Below, piece after piece: positions 1 to 7,828 of a stretch of 51,135 nt of DNA. Made by a program: the position numbers and the translations under genes. This DNA comes from Bacillota bacterium (GTDB lineage: Bacteria; Bacillota; Bacilli; Desulfuribacillales; Desulfuribacillaceae), in the NCBI GenBank assembly GCA_023388635.1, contig JAEWFW010000057.1, forward strand, positions 1 through 51,135. The letters run 5' to 3'. Within the stretch, counting starts at the first letter, position 1. Each line of letters begins with the position of its first letter. Under the pieces are notes generated by a model. It searched no databases and was not told the origin of the DNA. It was given only the letters and a program-made list of their open reading frames with translations.

Positions 1-33
1 TTCGGCACTAAATTGCTTGTGATGTTTTTTCAT
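1..33 (-). CDS. Possible start of an IS3-type transposase OrfA (cut by window edge)
   Basis: Reading on the minus strand, an AGAGGAG ribosome binding site lies 11 bases before an ATG that opens a frame reading MKKHHKQFSAE before the window ends. A short basic N-terminus followed by a '[FY]SAE' motif is typical of IS3/IS150-family OrfA proteins. Only eleven residues are visible, so the family call is an inference. An overlapping ATG ten bases upstream gives only an 11-codon frame (MTQHEKTSQAI) and is less likely. Confidence 0.35.
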   Translation of the reverse strand, partial: MKKHHKQFSAE

Positions 34-123
34 GTTGGGTCATTCTCCTCTGTTGGATGATTTTATTATTATAACAGACGAGAAGGTATTCTCTGTTTTA
101 CTTGTCCTATTTTTATTCTAGCA

Positions 124-165
124 TCAATCTTTTACATGCAATGCTTGTCCGTAGAACATAGGCAA
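124..165 (-). other. Short frame behind a strong ribosome binding site; possible interrupted gene 5' end
   Basis: A consensus AAAGGAGGTG ribosome binding site is followed seven bases later by TTG opening a 13-codon frame (LPMFYGQALHVKD, then stop). So good a translation signal before so short a frame suggests that a gene was cut here. The sequence beyond it leads to the putative transposase start at the window edge, so an insertion is a plausible cause. The function of the interrupted gene cannot be told. Confidence 0.25.
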
Positions 166-303
166 TGTCTTTCACCTCCTTTGAAATCTTCTACAAAAAA
201 TTTAAAATCGAGTAGAGTTAGCCTAATTCTACTAGTGATATCCTATCAAAATAATCTGAAATAATTCTGAAATCCAAAGGGTTCTAAGTGAAATATACAC
301 CAT

Positions 304-342
304 AAAAAAACCTGCAATCAGCATAATCGCTGGATTTGCAGG
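304..342 (-). terminator. Rho-independent terminator of the Rpn-type gene
   Basis: On the minus strand CCTGCAAATCCAGC pairs with GCTGATTGCAGG across a short loop and is followed by seven T. It lies about 20 bases past the stop codon of the gene at 363-1307. Confidence 0.85.
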
Positions 343-362
343 GTCCTTTTTGATTGAAATAA

Positions 363-1307
363 TTAGCGCAATCGCTTCTCAACATCCGCCAAGCTGTCGA
401 TCTCGAATATCTCTTCCGCAAGGCGGTCTATGATATCAGAGGACGCTTTATGCAACTGGCTCTGAAGCTGTGGTGGTAACTCACCTAGTTTTTTTGTTAA
501 CTGTTTTACAAGCATGTTAATCCGACCTTCCTGTCTTCCTTCCTGTCTTCCTTCTTGCCTTCCCTTTTCCATACCTTCACGGATTAACTGTTCGGCTATC
601 GTCATGATTGCTTCGCCTCCTTCTGTTGAGATATTTTTTGCCAATTCGTATATTTCTGTCAGGGTAATATTTTGACGCGCATTCATAATATAACGTACGC
701 ACGTCTCAAAATATTCCATCCCAGTCGTCTGTTTTTCTAAATCTGCCATCGATTCCATCGCTCTCTGAAATCCTTCTGCGAATTCTTCTGTACTACGGTG
801 TATACTGCGCAAAATCCCGATAAAAATACATAGTCTCGCATTACCACGAATATCCTCTGCACTGAAATTTGATAAATCGTACAAAATGTACTTGTAATCA
901 GGAATGTACTCACCGAACTCTTCCGGCACATGATCTCCTAACATATCACCAAATCTCCGGCTGATATTCCATCGATGTTCTCCATGATAAAAGACAATCG
1001 GAAGAATCACGGGCAACGGATATTGTCTCTGCTTCCCCTGCTTGCTCTCCCATATTCTGCACATATATTTCAGCAATTGTACAGGGGTCATCGGTGAAGC
1101 GTAGCTTTTGTGCTCAAATAGAAAATACACATAGCCCGTCTTACCCTCAAATGTTGTCTTGAACAGAAGATCTGCATACGATTCTTTCAGTTCATTCTCA
1201 ATAAAACTGTCTTTCTCCGCCATTATGCCGGCTACATCAATATGTGCAAGCAGCCGTTCCGGCAGGTAATTCTTCATAAACACTTTTGTCGTATCTAAGT
1301 CGCTCAA
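363..1307 (-). CDS. Rpn/YhgA-family recombination-promoting nuclease (putative transposase)
   Basis: A protein of 314 residues resembling the Rpn (YhgA-like, PD-(D/E)XK) nucleases, which cut DNA and promote RecA-independent recombination. Visible family features are the KNYLPERLL segment, the ESYADLLFK motif with the expected catalytic Asp46, and FLFEHKS with Glu65 and Lys67 as the ExK pair. The C-terminus holds four QEGR units encoded by a 12-bp repeat. The first usable start is TTG at 1307. However, the family's conserved 'PHDxxFK' N-terminus (here KPHDKFFKET) is encoded just upstream in the same frame, without a normal start codon. A four-T run at 1353-1356 separates that frame from an ATG at 1359. 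The copy may therefore be frameshifted, or use an unusual start. Mobile-like, and single in this window. Confidence 0.85.
   Translation of the reverse strand: MSDLDTTKVFMKNYLPERLLAHIDVAGIMAEKDSFIENELKESYADLLFKTTFEGKTGYVYFLFEHKSYASPMTPVQLLKYMCRIWESKQGKQRQYPLPVILPIVFYHGEHRWNISRRFGDMLGDHVPEEFGEYIPDYKYILYDLSNFSAEDIRGNARLCIFIGILRSIHRSTEEFAEGFQRAMESMADLEKQTTGMEYFETCVRYIMNARQNITLTEIYELAKNISTEGGEAIMTIAEQLIREGMEKGRQEGRQEGRQEGRINMLVKQLTKKLGELPPQLQSQLHKASSDIIDRLAEEIFEIDSLADVEKRLR
527..562 (-). repeat. Three-copy 12-bp tandem repeat inside the Rpn gene
   Basis: Three 12-bp units (CTTCCTGTCTTC type on the plus strand) encode the repeated Gln-Glu-Gly-Arg block near the C-terminus. Such tracts are common in Rpn genes and can change length by slippage without breaking the frame. 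Confidence 0.8.
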
Positions 1308-1568
1308 CGTCTCTTTGAAAAATTTGTCGTGGGGTTTATCTATGATGCCGATAAAACATCACTCCCTTTTTTCACGTTTGGCAACGGTTACTTTGACATC
1401 AGTATATCACAGAATTTAGTAGGCATTCAAGGATGATTAGCATGACCCGTTACTCCAAGAACTCTCTCCCTCGGCTTGGGTATTCGCATAATTGTTCAGA
1501 AATAAACTCTCGCCCATAGCGGAAAACCACGGGTGTGCATTTACTGTTAATAGAAGGAGGCGATGTTA

Positions 1569-1676
1569 ATGACATGTAATCCTGACAGATGCGGTCCCAA
1601 CAGCCAACAATTAGCTTGTTACGGCTACCTTTTGGTTGGTATAGGATTCCTCTTGGTAGCATACTCCCAATGGTAA
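1569..1676 (+). CDS. Small cysteine-containing single-pass membrane peptide (35 aa)
   Basis: GAAGGAGG stands just before ATG at 1569 and opens a 35-codon frame. The product starts MTCNPDRCGPNSQQLACYG and ends in a hydrophobic stretch (YLLVGIGFLLVAYSQW) that could cross the membrane once. It has three Cys residues before the hydrophobic part. A strong hairpin terminator follows 22 bases after the stop, so it forms a compact one-gene unit. It recalls small YjcZ-like membrane peptides of spore formers in size and layout, but no family can be named. Function unknown. Confidence 0.6.
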   Translation: MTCNPDRCGPNSQQLACYGYLLVGIGFLLVAYSQW

Positions 1677-1697
1677 TGCAAAATAATACTTCCGATA

Positions 1698-1744
1698 AAA
1701 GGAGCCATCAGAACCACGAGTGGTGTGGTTTTGATGGCTCCTTT
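1698..1744. terminator. Bidirectional terminator
   Basis: AAAGGAGCCATCA and TGATGGCTCCTTT form a long perfect stem, extended by ACCAC/GTGGT. It can end the small gene at 1569-1676 on the plus strand and the SGNH hydrolase operon on the minus strand. Confidence 0.8.
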
Positions 1745-1761
1745 CAGGTATTCGTACAGTA

Positions 1762-2619
1762 CTATGACGGGTCAGAATATGTTAATTCGAAATATTGCAC
1801 CAACCTCTTAGAAATTGCCTGGTATCCCGCACTATTCGGATGAATCCGGTCATAGGACATAAACTCCTCCAAATTCCATTTAAATAAATCGTATGTCGGC
1901 ACATACAGGCTATACGGATCAGCATCGATTAATTTCTGTGTTTGATAATTCCAATCTGCAAAAGCATCAAAATAATCTGCACCTGCCGCCGGTATCCCGA
2001 TCATCTCCAATATTTGCTCATCAATCGGATTATATAGACCGATGACGAACACCAAACAAGTTTGATTGACTTCTCTAATTGTCCGAAGCACCTCTGTCAA
2101 ACCTGATAAATATTGTGTAAGACCATCGGCTAATATCGATGTTTCCCAACCAATCTCTCCATTTTGAACCAACTTTCTCACATCGTTTCCGCCAATCGAC
2201 AAAATTACAATATCTGCGTCGGCAATTGTGTTGCCCATTGCATCTTTCTGCAATTGTTCATGCAATTCCTTTGTAGTAAACCCGTCGACAGCAGCATTGA
2301 TGATTTCCATCTCCCTGCCTCTTTCTGCGAAAAAGTGCCGAAAGTTTCCTGTGATCCCTGCACCTGTAGAGTCCCCTGTCCCTCTGGCAATCGAGTCACC
2401 GACAACGACGATGCGAACATTTCCTTCTTCCATAGAAAATTTTTTGATTGAAACGGTCTCTGACGCTTGTCCTTCTGCTCCGCTTAAAGCCGTTTCATTC
2501 ACTGTACTTGGATTTGCTTTATTAAAAGAAGTGACTTGAAACGCTTGAATGATCCCATAGCTAAAAAACACACTCCCAATGACAAAAACGGCTGCAATAC
2601 TCACCGATAATTTACGCAT
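1762..2619 (-). CDS. SGNH/GDSL-family hydrolase, membrane-anchored or secreted
   Basis: A 285-residue protein with an N-terminal hydrophobic segment (about residues 5-27), so probably exported and perhaps anchored. It carries the blocks of SGNH esterases/lipases: VVVGDSIARG with nucleophile Ser76, SIGGND (Gly143-Asp146, oxyanion hole Asn145) and DRIHP with Asp257 and His260 completing the triad. The natural substrate cannot be read from the sequence; acyl esters or acetylated cell-wall sugars are usual for this fold. It is the last gene of an operon with the ABC ATPase and permease upstream; its ribosome binding site overlaps the permease stop codon, which suggests translational coupling. The start at 2619 follows GGAGGAATTTATTGA. 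Confidence 0.85.
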   Translation of the reverse strand: MRKLSVSIAAVFVIGSVFFSYGIIQAFQVTSFNKANPSTVNETALSGAEGQASETVSIKKFSMEEGNVRIVVVGDSIARGTGDSTGAGITGNFRHFFAERGREMEIINAAVDGFTTKELHEQLQKDAMGNTIADADIVILSIGGNDVRKLVQNGEIGWETSILADGLTQYLSGLTEVLRTIREVNQTCLVFVIGLYNPIDEQILEMIGIPAAGADYFDAFADWNYQTQKLIDADPYSLYVPTYDLFKWNLEEFMSYDRIHPNSAGYQAISKRLVQYFELTYSDPS

Positions 2620-2633
2620 TCAATAAATTCCTC

Positions 2634-3638
2634 CTAAACAAGCATATCTTGACGGTTAAATGTGACAAAACTAGTGACGACAGCTCCGATTGCCCATACT
2701 GCTAAAACGGTGATTGAGAAGAGGAATGACATCCCTTCAATCGGTTGAACAGCTCCTGAAAGATACCCTGCGATATTTAAATTCACAGAAAACAAATATT
2801 TAATCGCTTGCCAATCACTTAAAAAGAAATTCAAGAAACTACCGGCAATTAAACTTAACATCATAATGCCGATCACAGCGCCAGTGTTTTGCACCAGTAC
2901 CGACACCATCATCGTCAAAGCTCCGACGACAATGCCGACGATCCACGCCAGTCCACAAATCATCAAAATAAGCTCCCACTGTGCCACGCTGACAACTTGA
3001 CTGACATCCAAGCTGCCATTAACCACAGAAAATCCTGTGATCATTGGTGCATTCCATCCGCCATATCCGAAAATCATGCTCGATATGCATGCCGAAATTA
3101 GTACGAGCATGATAATCAGTAACGTCACCATAATGACCATAGCGAGCATTTTACTCAACAGAATCTTCCAACGGGCAAGCGGTTTTGTCAACAATAGCTT
3201 GACCGTCCTTCCGGAAAACTCCCCCGTAATAATATCTGTCACCAACAACATGACTAACAGCGGATATAACATAAACATCGACTGCTCCATGAATGTTTTC
3301 GTAAATGTCGCACTGCCTACGACATTCGGATTGATGTCATGTTCTAAATAGTATGCGTATTGCTCTACCTCAACTTGCAATCTCGCCCTGCGTTCATCTG
3401 TGAGATAAGGATTATCCAGCCGTTGCCTGTGCTCAAGCCACTGCTGTTCTACGTAAACGCGCCAGTCGTCGATTTCTTCGATGGCAAGCCGTTTCATAAT
3501 CCGTTCATTCGCTTGTTCCGACTGTACATACTGACCATAGGCGAATAATAATACTAAAATGGTAATAATTACTGCAACAAACAGTAATTTCTTACGATAT
3601 ACAATTTTCAGCACTTCATTCTCTATCAAACGCAACAA
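2634..3638 (-). CDS. ABC-2 type transporter permease
   Basis: A membrane protein with one N-terminal segment (KLLFVAVIITILVLLFAYG), a long extracytoplasmic loop rich in charged residues, then about five further segments. This is the layout of BcrB/NatB-like ABC-2 permeases. The loop-to-membrane motif 'SGRTVKLLLTKPLARWKILLSK' class is typical (only part quoted: KLLLTKPLARWKILLSK). It should pair with the ATPase 20 bases upstream to form an exporter. Start choice: AGGAGG lies at the right distance before TTG at 3638; the GTG at 3647 sits inside the ribosome binding site. Substrate unknown; bacitracin-like peptides or self-protection are typical for the family. Confidence 0.8.
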   Translation of the reverse strand: MLRLIENEVLKIVYRKKLLFVAVIITILVLLFAYGQYVQSEQANERIMKRLAIEEIDDWRVYVEQQWLEHRQRLDNPYLTDERRARLQVEVEQYAYYLEHDINPNVVGSATFTKTFMEQSMFMLYPLLVMLLVTDIITGEFSGRTVKLLLTKPLARWKILLSKMLAMVIMVTLLIIMLVLISACISSMIFGYGGWNAPMITGFSVVNGSLDVSQVVSVAQWELILMICGLAWIVGIVVGALTMMVSVLVQNTGAVIGIMMLSLIAGSFLNFFLSDWQAIKYLFSVNLNIAGYLSGAVQPIEGMSFLFSITVLAVWAIGAVVTSFVTFNRQDMLV

Positions 3639-3658
3639 CCCTACCACCTCCTAAAAAG

Positions 3659-4561
3659 TCACTTTGTCATGTTCATGAAAACATCTTCCAGCGTCTGTGT
3701 TTCCCTGTATACGTAATAAACATTCATACCGGCTTTCATAAAAACTTCGTTTACTTCACTCACTTGATGTTCGTCGAGCTCGGCAGCCAATCTCTGATCA
3801 TCTAACGGTTCCGACCGCAAATTCCACTTGCTTTTCAGCAGCTCTGCTGCTTTCGCTTGATCGGACACGTGCCAGCATGTCCTTGGTTTGCGTATGAAAT
3901 CGTCTACATATCCTGTATTCAATAGTTCTCCATTACGTATAAAAGCGACTCTGTCGCACATTAACTCTATTTCCGACAACATATGGCTGGAAATTAACAC
4001 GCCCATTTTTTCTTGTTCAGCTAAAAACCTTACCATTTCTCTGAATTCGCGGATACCGGTCGGATCGAGTCCATTAGTAGGTTCATCGAGAATCAGCAAT
4101 TTGGGCGAACCCATAATGGCTTGTGCTAAACCGAGTCTCTGGCACATGCCTGTTGAGTATTCTTCGACACGGTCACCGATCCGGTCTTTCAACCCCACCA
4201 ATTCGACGACTTGATCGATACGCTTTTGGCTTATGCTCGTTCGTCCCATATTGGCAAAATGCTTGAGATTTGCCATTCCCGACATATACCGGTACATATC
4301 AGGGCTCTCAATCATACATCCTACATGTTCCATTGCCTGTTCAAATTGTTTACGAATATCGTATCCGCAAATCCTCACCTGCCCCGACGTCGGTTTTATC
4401 AGTCCGACGATCATACGTATCGTCGTTGTCTTGCCCGCTCCGTTGTGTCCAAGAAAACCCACAACCTCCGATGGATCGACATGCAAATTAATCCCTTTGA
4501 CAATTTCTCTGTTGCGGATCGATTTTTTAATACCGACCAATTCCAATACCTTCATATCCAT
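3659..4561 (-). CDS. ABC transporter ATP-binding protein (BcrA-like)
   Basis: A protein of 300 residues with GHNGAGKTTTIRM (Walker A), a YSTGMCQRLGLAQA signature and LLILDEPTNGLD (Walker B), plus the H-loop in SSHMLSEIE. The C-terminal part after the nucleotide-binding domain is the variable tail of bacitracin/lantibiotic-type exporters. It powers the ABC-2 permease encoded next. The start at 4561 (MDMKVLEL) is chosen because AAGGAG precedes it by eight bases; the frame stays open further upstream without a ribosome binding site. It is the first gene of the three-gene operon. Confidence 0.88.
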   Translation of the reverse strand: MDMKVLELVGIKKSIRNREIVKGINLHVDPSEVVGFLGHNGAGKTTTIRMIVGLIKPTSGQVRICGYDIRKQFEQAMEHVGCMIESPDMYRYMSGMANLKHFANMGRTSISQKRIDQVVELVGLKDRIGDRVEEYSTGMCQRLGLAQAIMGSPKLLILDEPTNGLDPTGIREFREMVRFLAEQEKMGVLISSHMLSEIELMCDRVAFIRNGELLNTGYVDDFIRKPRTCWHVSDQAKAAELLKSKWNLRSEPLDDQRLAAELDEHQVSEVNEVFMKAGMNVYYVYRETQTLEDVFMNMTK

Positions 4562-4664
4562 TGATACACTCCTTATTTCACAGCCTATCACTTGATGGTC
4601 TACGTATTAGTATATCTACTGATTTCCACATTCATCCTCAAAATATCCGAAAATTTTTTTCATG

Positions 4665-4718
4665 AAAAAAGGGTTATTCTCCCCAAAACCATTTACGGTT
4701 TTAGGAAGAATAACCCCC
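4665..4718 (-). terminator. Terminator after the Mop-type gene
   Basis: On the minus strand GGGGTTATTCTTCC...AAAACC pairs with GGTTTT...AGAATAACCC and is followed by six T. It separates the molybdate-binding gene from the ABC operon. Confidence 0.85.
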
Positions 4719-4781
4719 TGTGTGCGGTAAATTCTGTGTACGTTGAATCCTCAGTTTGTTGCGAATTCTATGATGGTTGAA

Positions 4782-4994
4782 TTAACCGTCGATTCCCAGC
4801 ATGACAGAAGATGCCTTAATGACAGCTACCACTTGTGAACCAACTTGAATATTCAATTCTTTGACGGCTTCCACAGAGATCATAGAAGTAATTTTGTTGC
4901 CGTTGCCGATATCGACAGTCACTTTTGCATTAGTAACTCCTTCATGAATGTCAACAACCGTTCCCTTTAACTGGTTTCTCGCACTTAATCTCAT
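4782..4994 (-). CDS. Mop/TOBE-domain molybdate-binding protein (molbindin)
   Basis: A 70-residue single Mop domain, the size of molbindins that bind molybdate or tungstate as oligomers in the cytoplasm. The pattern MRLSARNQLKGTVVDIHEG...NAKVTVDIG...ITSMISVEAVKEL...VGSQVVAVIKASSVMLG (shown in pieces) is the classic Mop sequence, with the SARN, ITS and KASSVM elements that form the oxyanion sites. AGGAGGGG precedes ATG at 4994; a longer reading upstream has no ribosome binding site. Its likely role is storage or homeostasis of molybdenum for the molybdopterin enzyme encoded at 15153-17312. Confidence 0.88.
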   Translation of the reverse strand: MRLSARNQLKGTVVDIHEGVTNAKVTVDIGNGNKITSMISVEAVKELNIQVGSQVVAVIKASSVMLGIDG

Positions 4995-5077
4995 AAAATC
5001 CCCTCCTATGGAAAATGTTACTGCTTGTACATCTTTTATAGCATACCCAAAAGAAAAAGGAAAATATGTAGGTGCAA

Positions 5078-6643
5078 TTACAAATTTCTGCACAATTCTT
5101 CAAACGATTTCACGGGGACTGGCGGACTAATATAGTAACCCTGAAATTCATCGCACCCATTATCACGCAAAAACGCAAGCTGTTCTTCCAATTCTACGCC
5201 TTCGGCGACGACCGATAAATTAAGGCTGCGTGCCATGGCGATAATCGTCCTGACGATTGCCGCATCGTTCTCATTAGCGATTACTCCGTTGATAAATGAG
5301 CGATCAATTTTCATTTCTTGAATTGGGAAGTCCTTCAAGTATTGTAACGAAGAATATCCCGTTCCGAAATCGTCAATCGACACGGCAATTCCCATGCTCC
5401 GCAGCTCTTCTAGAATACGCACAGAATACTGGTTATCCATTGCGATTTGTTCGGTGATCTCTAATTTGAGGTATTTTGCATCTAAAGAGGTTTCTGCCAA
5501 AATGGATTTCAGTGTTGGGATCAGGCTGTCTGAGCGAAACTGAATGACCGAAAGATTGACAGCAATCGGTACATATAATAGTCCTTTTTCCTGCCAACGG
5601 CGATTTTGCCGGCAAGCCGTTCGCATGACCCACTGATCAATTTCCACGATTAATCCGCTTTCCTCTGCCAATGGAATAAATACATCCGGCGGAATGACTC
5701 CCTTTTTCGGGTGGTTCCAGCGGATCAATGCCTCCACTCCGGCAATTTTATTGCCGCGAACAGAAAGCTGTGGTTGGTAATACAATTCCAATTCGCCGCG
5801 CTCAATCGCTTGATGCAGATCATTCTGTATCATGAAGCGGTCATTTGCCCATAGCATCATATCGGCAGAATACAAGCGTACGGAGTTTCTTCCCAGCTTC
5901 TTCGCCTGATGCATAGCAATTTCCGCATGGTTCAACAGTTCATCGCAGCTATCCCCATGATTCGGGTATATGGCAATGCCGATACTGACAGTCATGAAAA
6001 TATCGTGCTTATCCACAGAAAACGGCTGTTGAAATAATTCGATCAATTTCTCACCTGATTCCACAGCCTGTCCACTATCCCCTATGCCGGTCTGCACCAA
6101 TATAAATGCGTCGCCGCCAATGCGTGCCAGCATGTCATTCGTGTTCCCATAGGCGAGTAAGCGTTGGGATATTTGTGTTAATAGCGTATCTCCGGCAGTG
6201 AAGCCAAGGCTATCATTGATGCGCTTGAAATGATCGAGATTGATATTATAGATTGCTAACATTTTCTGATGGGACACGTGCGCCGTCAGCTCTGCTTCTA
6301 TGAAATTATTTAACAAATTGCGATTGGGAAGCCCTGTCAATGAATCGAAGTTCATGAGAAAATCCGCTTTTCTTTCGTAAAAGCGTTGTTCGTCTTGGCG
6401 CTTACTAATTTCCCGCAATTGCGAATATATGATAAAAAACAGACCTACCGATGTGACTGTCACAAAGAGACCGCCCTTGATTGTCTGTAAAAACGTCAAT
6501 GTCGGCGCATCGTCAATTAGTGCCATCACAATGCGGTCGGAGAAGACAATCCAAATGATCCCCAGAAAAATATATAAAAGTATGATTCTGCTGGCTGTTT
6601 TAAAATGTAAGAAATTGATCTTACTGAAAGGATTCCAGTTCAT
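5078..6643 (-). CDS. Membrane GGDEF-EAL protein, probable c-di-GMP phosphodiesterase
   Basis: A protein of 521 residues with two N-terminal membrane helices (about 19-39 and 56-73), a short linker, a GGDEF domain (about 95-260) and an EAL domain (about 272-520). The diguanylate cyclase site reads GGDAF (176-180), so the glutamate of GGDEF is lost and cyclase activity is doubtful. The EAL site looks intact: EALIRW (304-309), KLEITEQ, IDDFGTGYSSL (423-433), KIDRSF and VAEGVE. It is therefore most likely a phosphodiesterase with a regulatory GGDEF-like domain. The start at 6643 (MNWNPF) follows a modest AGGTG; an upstream in-frame extension lacks support. It appears to be transcribed alone, just ahead of the Mop gene. 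Confidence 0.88.
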   Translation of the reverse strand: MNWNPFSKINFLHFKTASRIILLYIFLGIIWIVFSDRIVMALIDDAPTLTFLQTIKGGLFVTVTSVGLFFIIYSQLREISKRQDEQRFYERKADFLMNFDSLTGLPNRNLLNNFIEAELTAHVSHQKMLAIYNINLDHFKRINDSLGFTAGDTLLTQISQRLLAYGNTNDMLARIGGDAFILVQTGIGDSGQAVESGEKLIELFQQPFSVDKHDIFMTVSIGIAIYPNHGDSCDELLNHAEIAMHQAKKLGRNSVRLYSADMMLWANDRFMIQNDLHQAIERGELELYYQPQLSVRGNKIAGVEALIRWNHPKKGVIPPDVFIPLAEESGLIVEIDQWVMRTACRQNRRWQEKGLLYVPIAVNLSVIQFRSDSLIPTLKSILAETSLDAKYLKLEITEQIAMDNQYSVRILEELRSMGIAVSIDDFGTGYSSLQYLKDFPIQEMKIDRSFINGVIANENDAAIVRTIIAMARSLNLSVVAEGVELEEQLAFLRDNGCDEFQGYYISPPVPVKSFEELCRNL

Positions 6644-6728
6644 AGTATCACCTGCCCAAATATAAACTCTATCTTCCCGGTGGTATGAACACACGTAGAA
6701 TATCCTGAATACAATACTATATCCCAAA

Positions 6729-6748
6729 TGTTCTGACTCAACAGAACA
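6729..6748. promoter_or_regulatory. Inverted repeat upstream of the importer operon
   Basis: TGTTCTG and CAGAACA form a perfect 7-bp dyad with a 6-base loop, about 80 bases before the lipoprotein start. It could be an operator, but no regulator is identified. Confidence 0.3.
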
Positions 6749-6827
6749 CTGGCATTGAGAATTTATTTCTATAAATCCTTAATTCGCCATAAACAATCAG
6801 ATACCTTTATTTAAGGAGTTGTTCTCT

Positions 6828-7820
6828 GTGAAAAAAATTCAAATTTTGTCAATTTTATTATTGACAGCATCATTCATGCTGTTTGGTTGCGGCACAAGCA
6901 GCAGTGACCTGACACCGGTCAAAGTTTCGGAAGTCACACGTTCGATTTTCTACGCACCTCAATATGTCGCTGTTTCCGAAGGATTCTTCGAAAAGCACGG
7001 TCTTGATGTCGAAATTACGACGGCCTGGGGCGGTGATAAAGCGATGACGGCACTGATTTCCGATAGCGCCGATATCGCTTTAGTCGGAAGCGAGACTAGT
7101 ATCTACGTATATCAACAAGGCTCTGATGATCCAGCGATTAATTTTGCGCAGCTCACACAGACTGACGGCACATTCCTCGTCGCCCGGTCACCAAAGCCTA
7201 ATTTCTCCTGGAACGATTTGAAAGGCAGTGTATTTCTCGGTCAGCGGGTAGGCGGTATGCCGCAAATGGTGGGGGAATTCGTACTCAAATCTAAGGGTAT
7301 TGACCCTCATAACGATCTGGAGTTAATTCAGAATATCGATTTTGCCAACATCCCGAATGCATTTGCCTCCGGAACTGGTGAATATGTACAATTGTTCGAG
7401 CCTCAAGCGACAATTTTCGAAAAAGAAGGGCTTGGGCATATCATCGCATCCTTCGGCACGGAGAGCGGTCGGATTCCTTACACCGCTTTCATGGCAAAAG
7501 AGAGCTACATTGCCAAGAACGAAGATGTGATTCAAAAGTTCACTGATGCAGTTTATGAGGCACAACAATGGGTGTATGAGCAGCCTGCCGATGTCGTCGC
7601 CCGTTCCATCGCTCCTTACTTTGACGACACAGAAATCGATGTCATTATTTCTGTCGTTGACCGCTATAAGGCGCAAGAATCGTTTGCCAAAAATCCTCTG
7701 CTGGACGAAGAAGAGTGGGTATTGCTGCAAGATATTATTGAAGAAGCCGGTGAATTACATCATCGAGTCGACTATGCTGCTTTAGTCAATACTCAATATG
7801 CAGAAAATTCTATGAAGTAG
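6828..7820 (+). CDS. NitT/TauT-type ABC transporter substrate-binding lipoprotein
   Basis: A lipoprotein of 330 residues with signal peptide KKIQILSILLLTASFML and lipobox FGCG, so it is anchored outside the membrane. The mature part (KVSEVTRSIFYAPQYVAVSEG..., AWGGDKAMTALISDSADIALVG) is the fold used for nitrate, taurine, alkanesulfonates and thiamine precursors (NMT1/THI5-like, SBP_bac_3-like). The actual ligand cannot be told. Start: GTG at 6828, nine bases after AAGGAG; a TTG nine bases upstream lies inside the ribosome binding site. It is the first gene of a three-gene importer operon (binding protein, ATPase, permease). Confidence 0.85.
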   Translation: MKKIQILSILLLTASFMLFGCGTSSSDLTPVKVSEVTRSIFYAPQYVAVSEGFFEKHGLDVEITTAWGGDKAMTALISDSADIALVGSETSIYVYQQGSDDPAINFAQLTQTDGTFLVARSPKPNFSWNDLKGSVFLGQRVGGMPQMVGEFVLKSKGIDPHNDLELIQNIDFANIPNAFASGTGEYVQLFEPQATIFEKEGLGHIIASFGTESGRIPYTAFMAKESYIAKNEDVIQKFTDAVYEAQQWVYEQPADVVARSIAPYFDDTEIDVIISVVDRYKAQESFAKNPLLDEEEWVLLQDIIEEAGELHHRVDYAALVNTQYAENSMK

Positions 7821-7828
7821 TGGTCGCA

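Noticed and set aside
527..562. Short tandem repeat considered as a CRISPR-like element
   Set aside because: 12-bp units without spacers, in frame within a coding region; no CRISPR array or cas gene is seen in the window.
1450..1662. 70-codon minus-strand frame
   Set aside because: It lies antisense to the well-supported small gene at 1569-1676, lacks a ribosome binding site and has no protein-like pattern.
1589..1843. 84-codon plus-strand frame
   Set aside because: It runs through the small gene in another frame and through the terminator hairpin.
6644..6827. Possible TPP or other riboswitch before the NitT/TauT-like importer
   Set aside because: None of the conserved TPP core sequences is present, only a short dyad; so a thiamine-precursor role is not supported.
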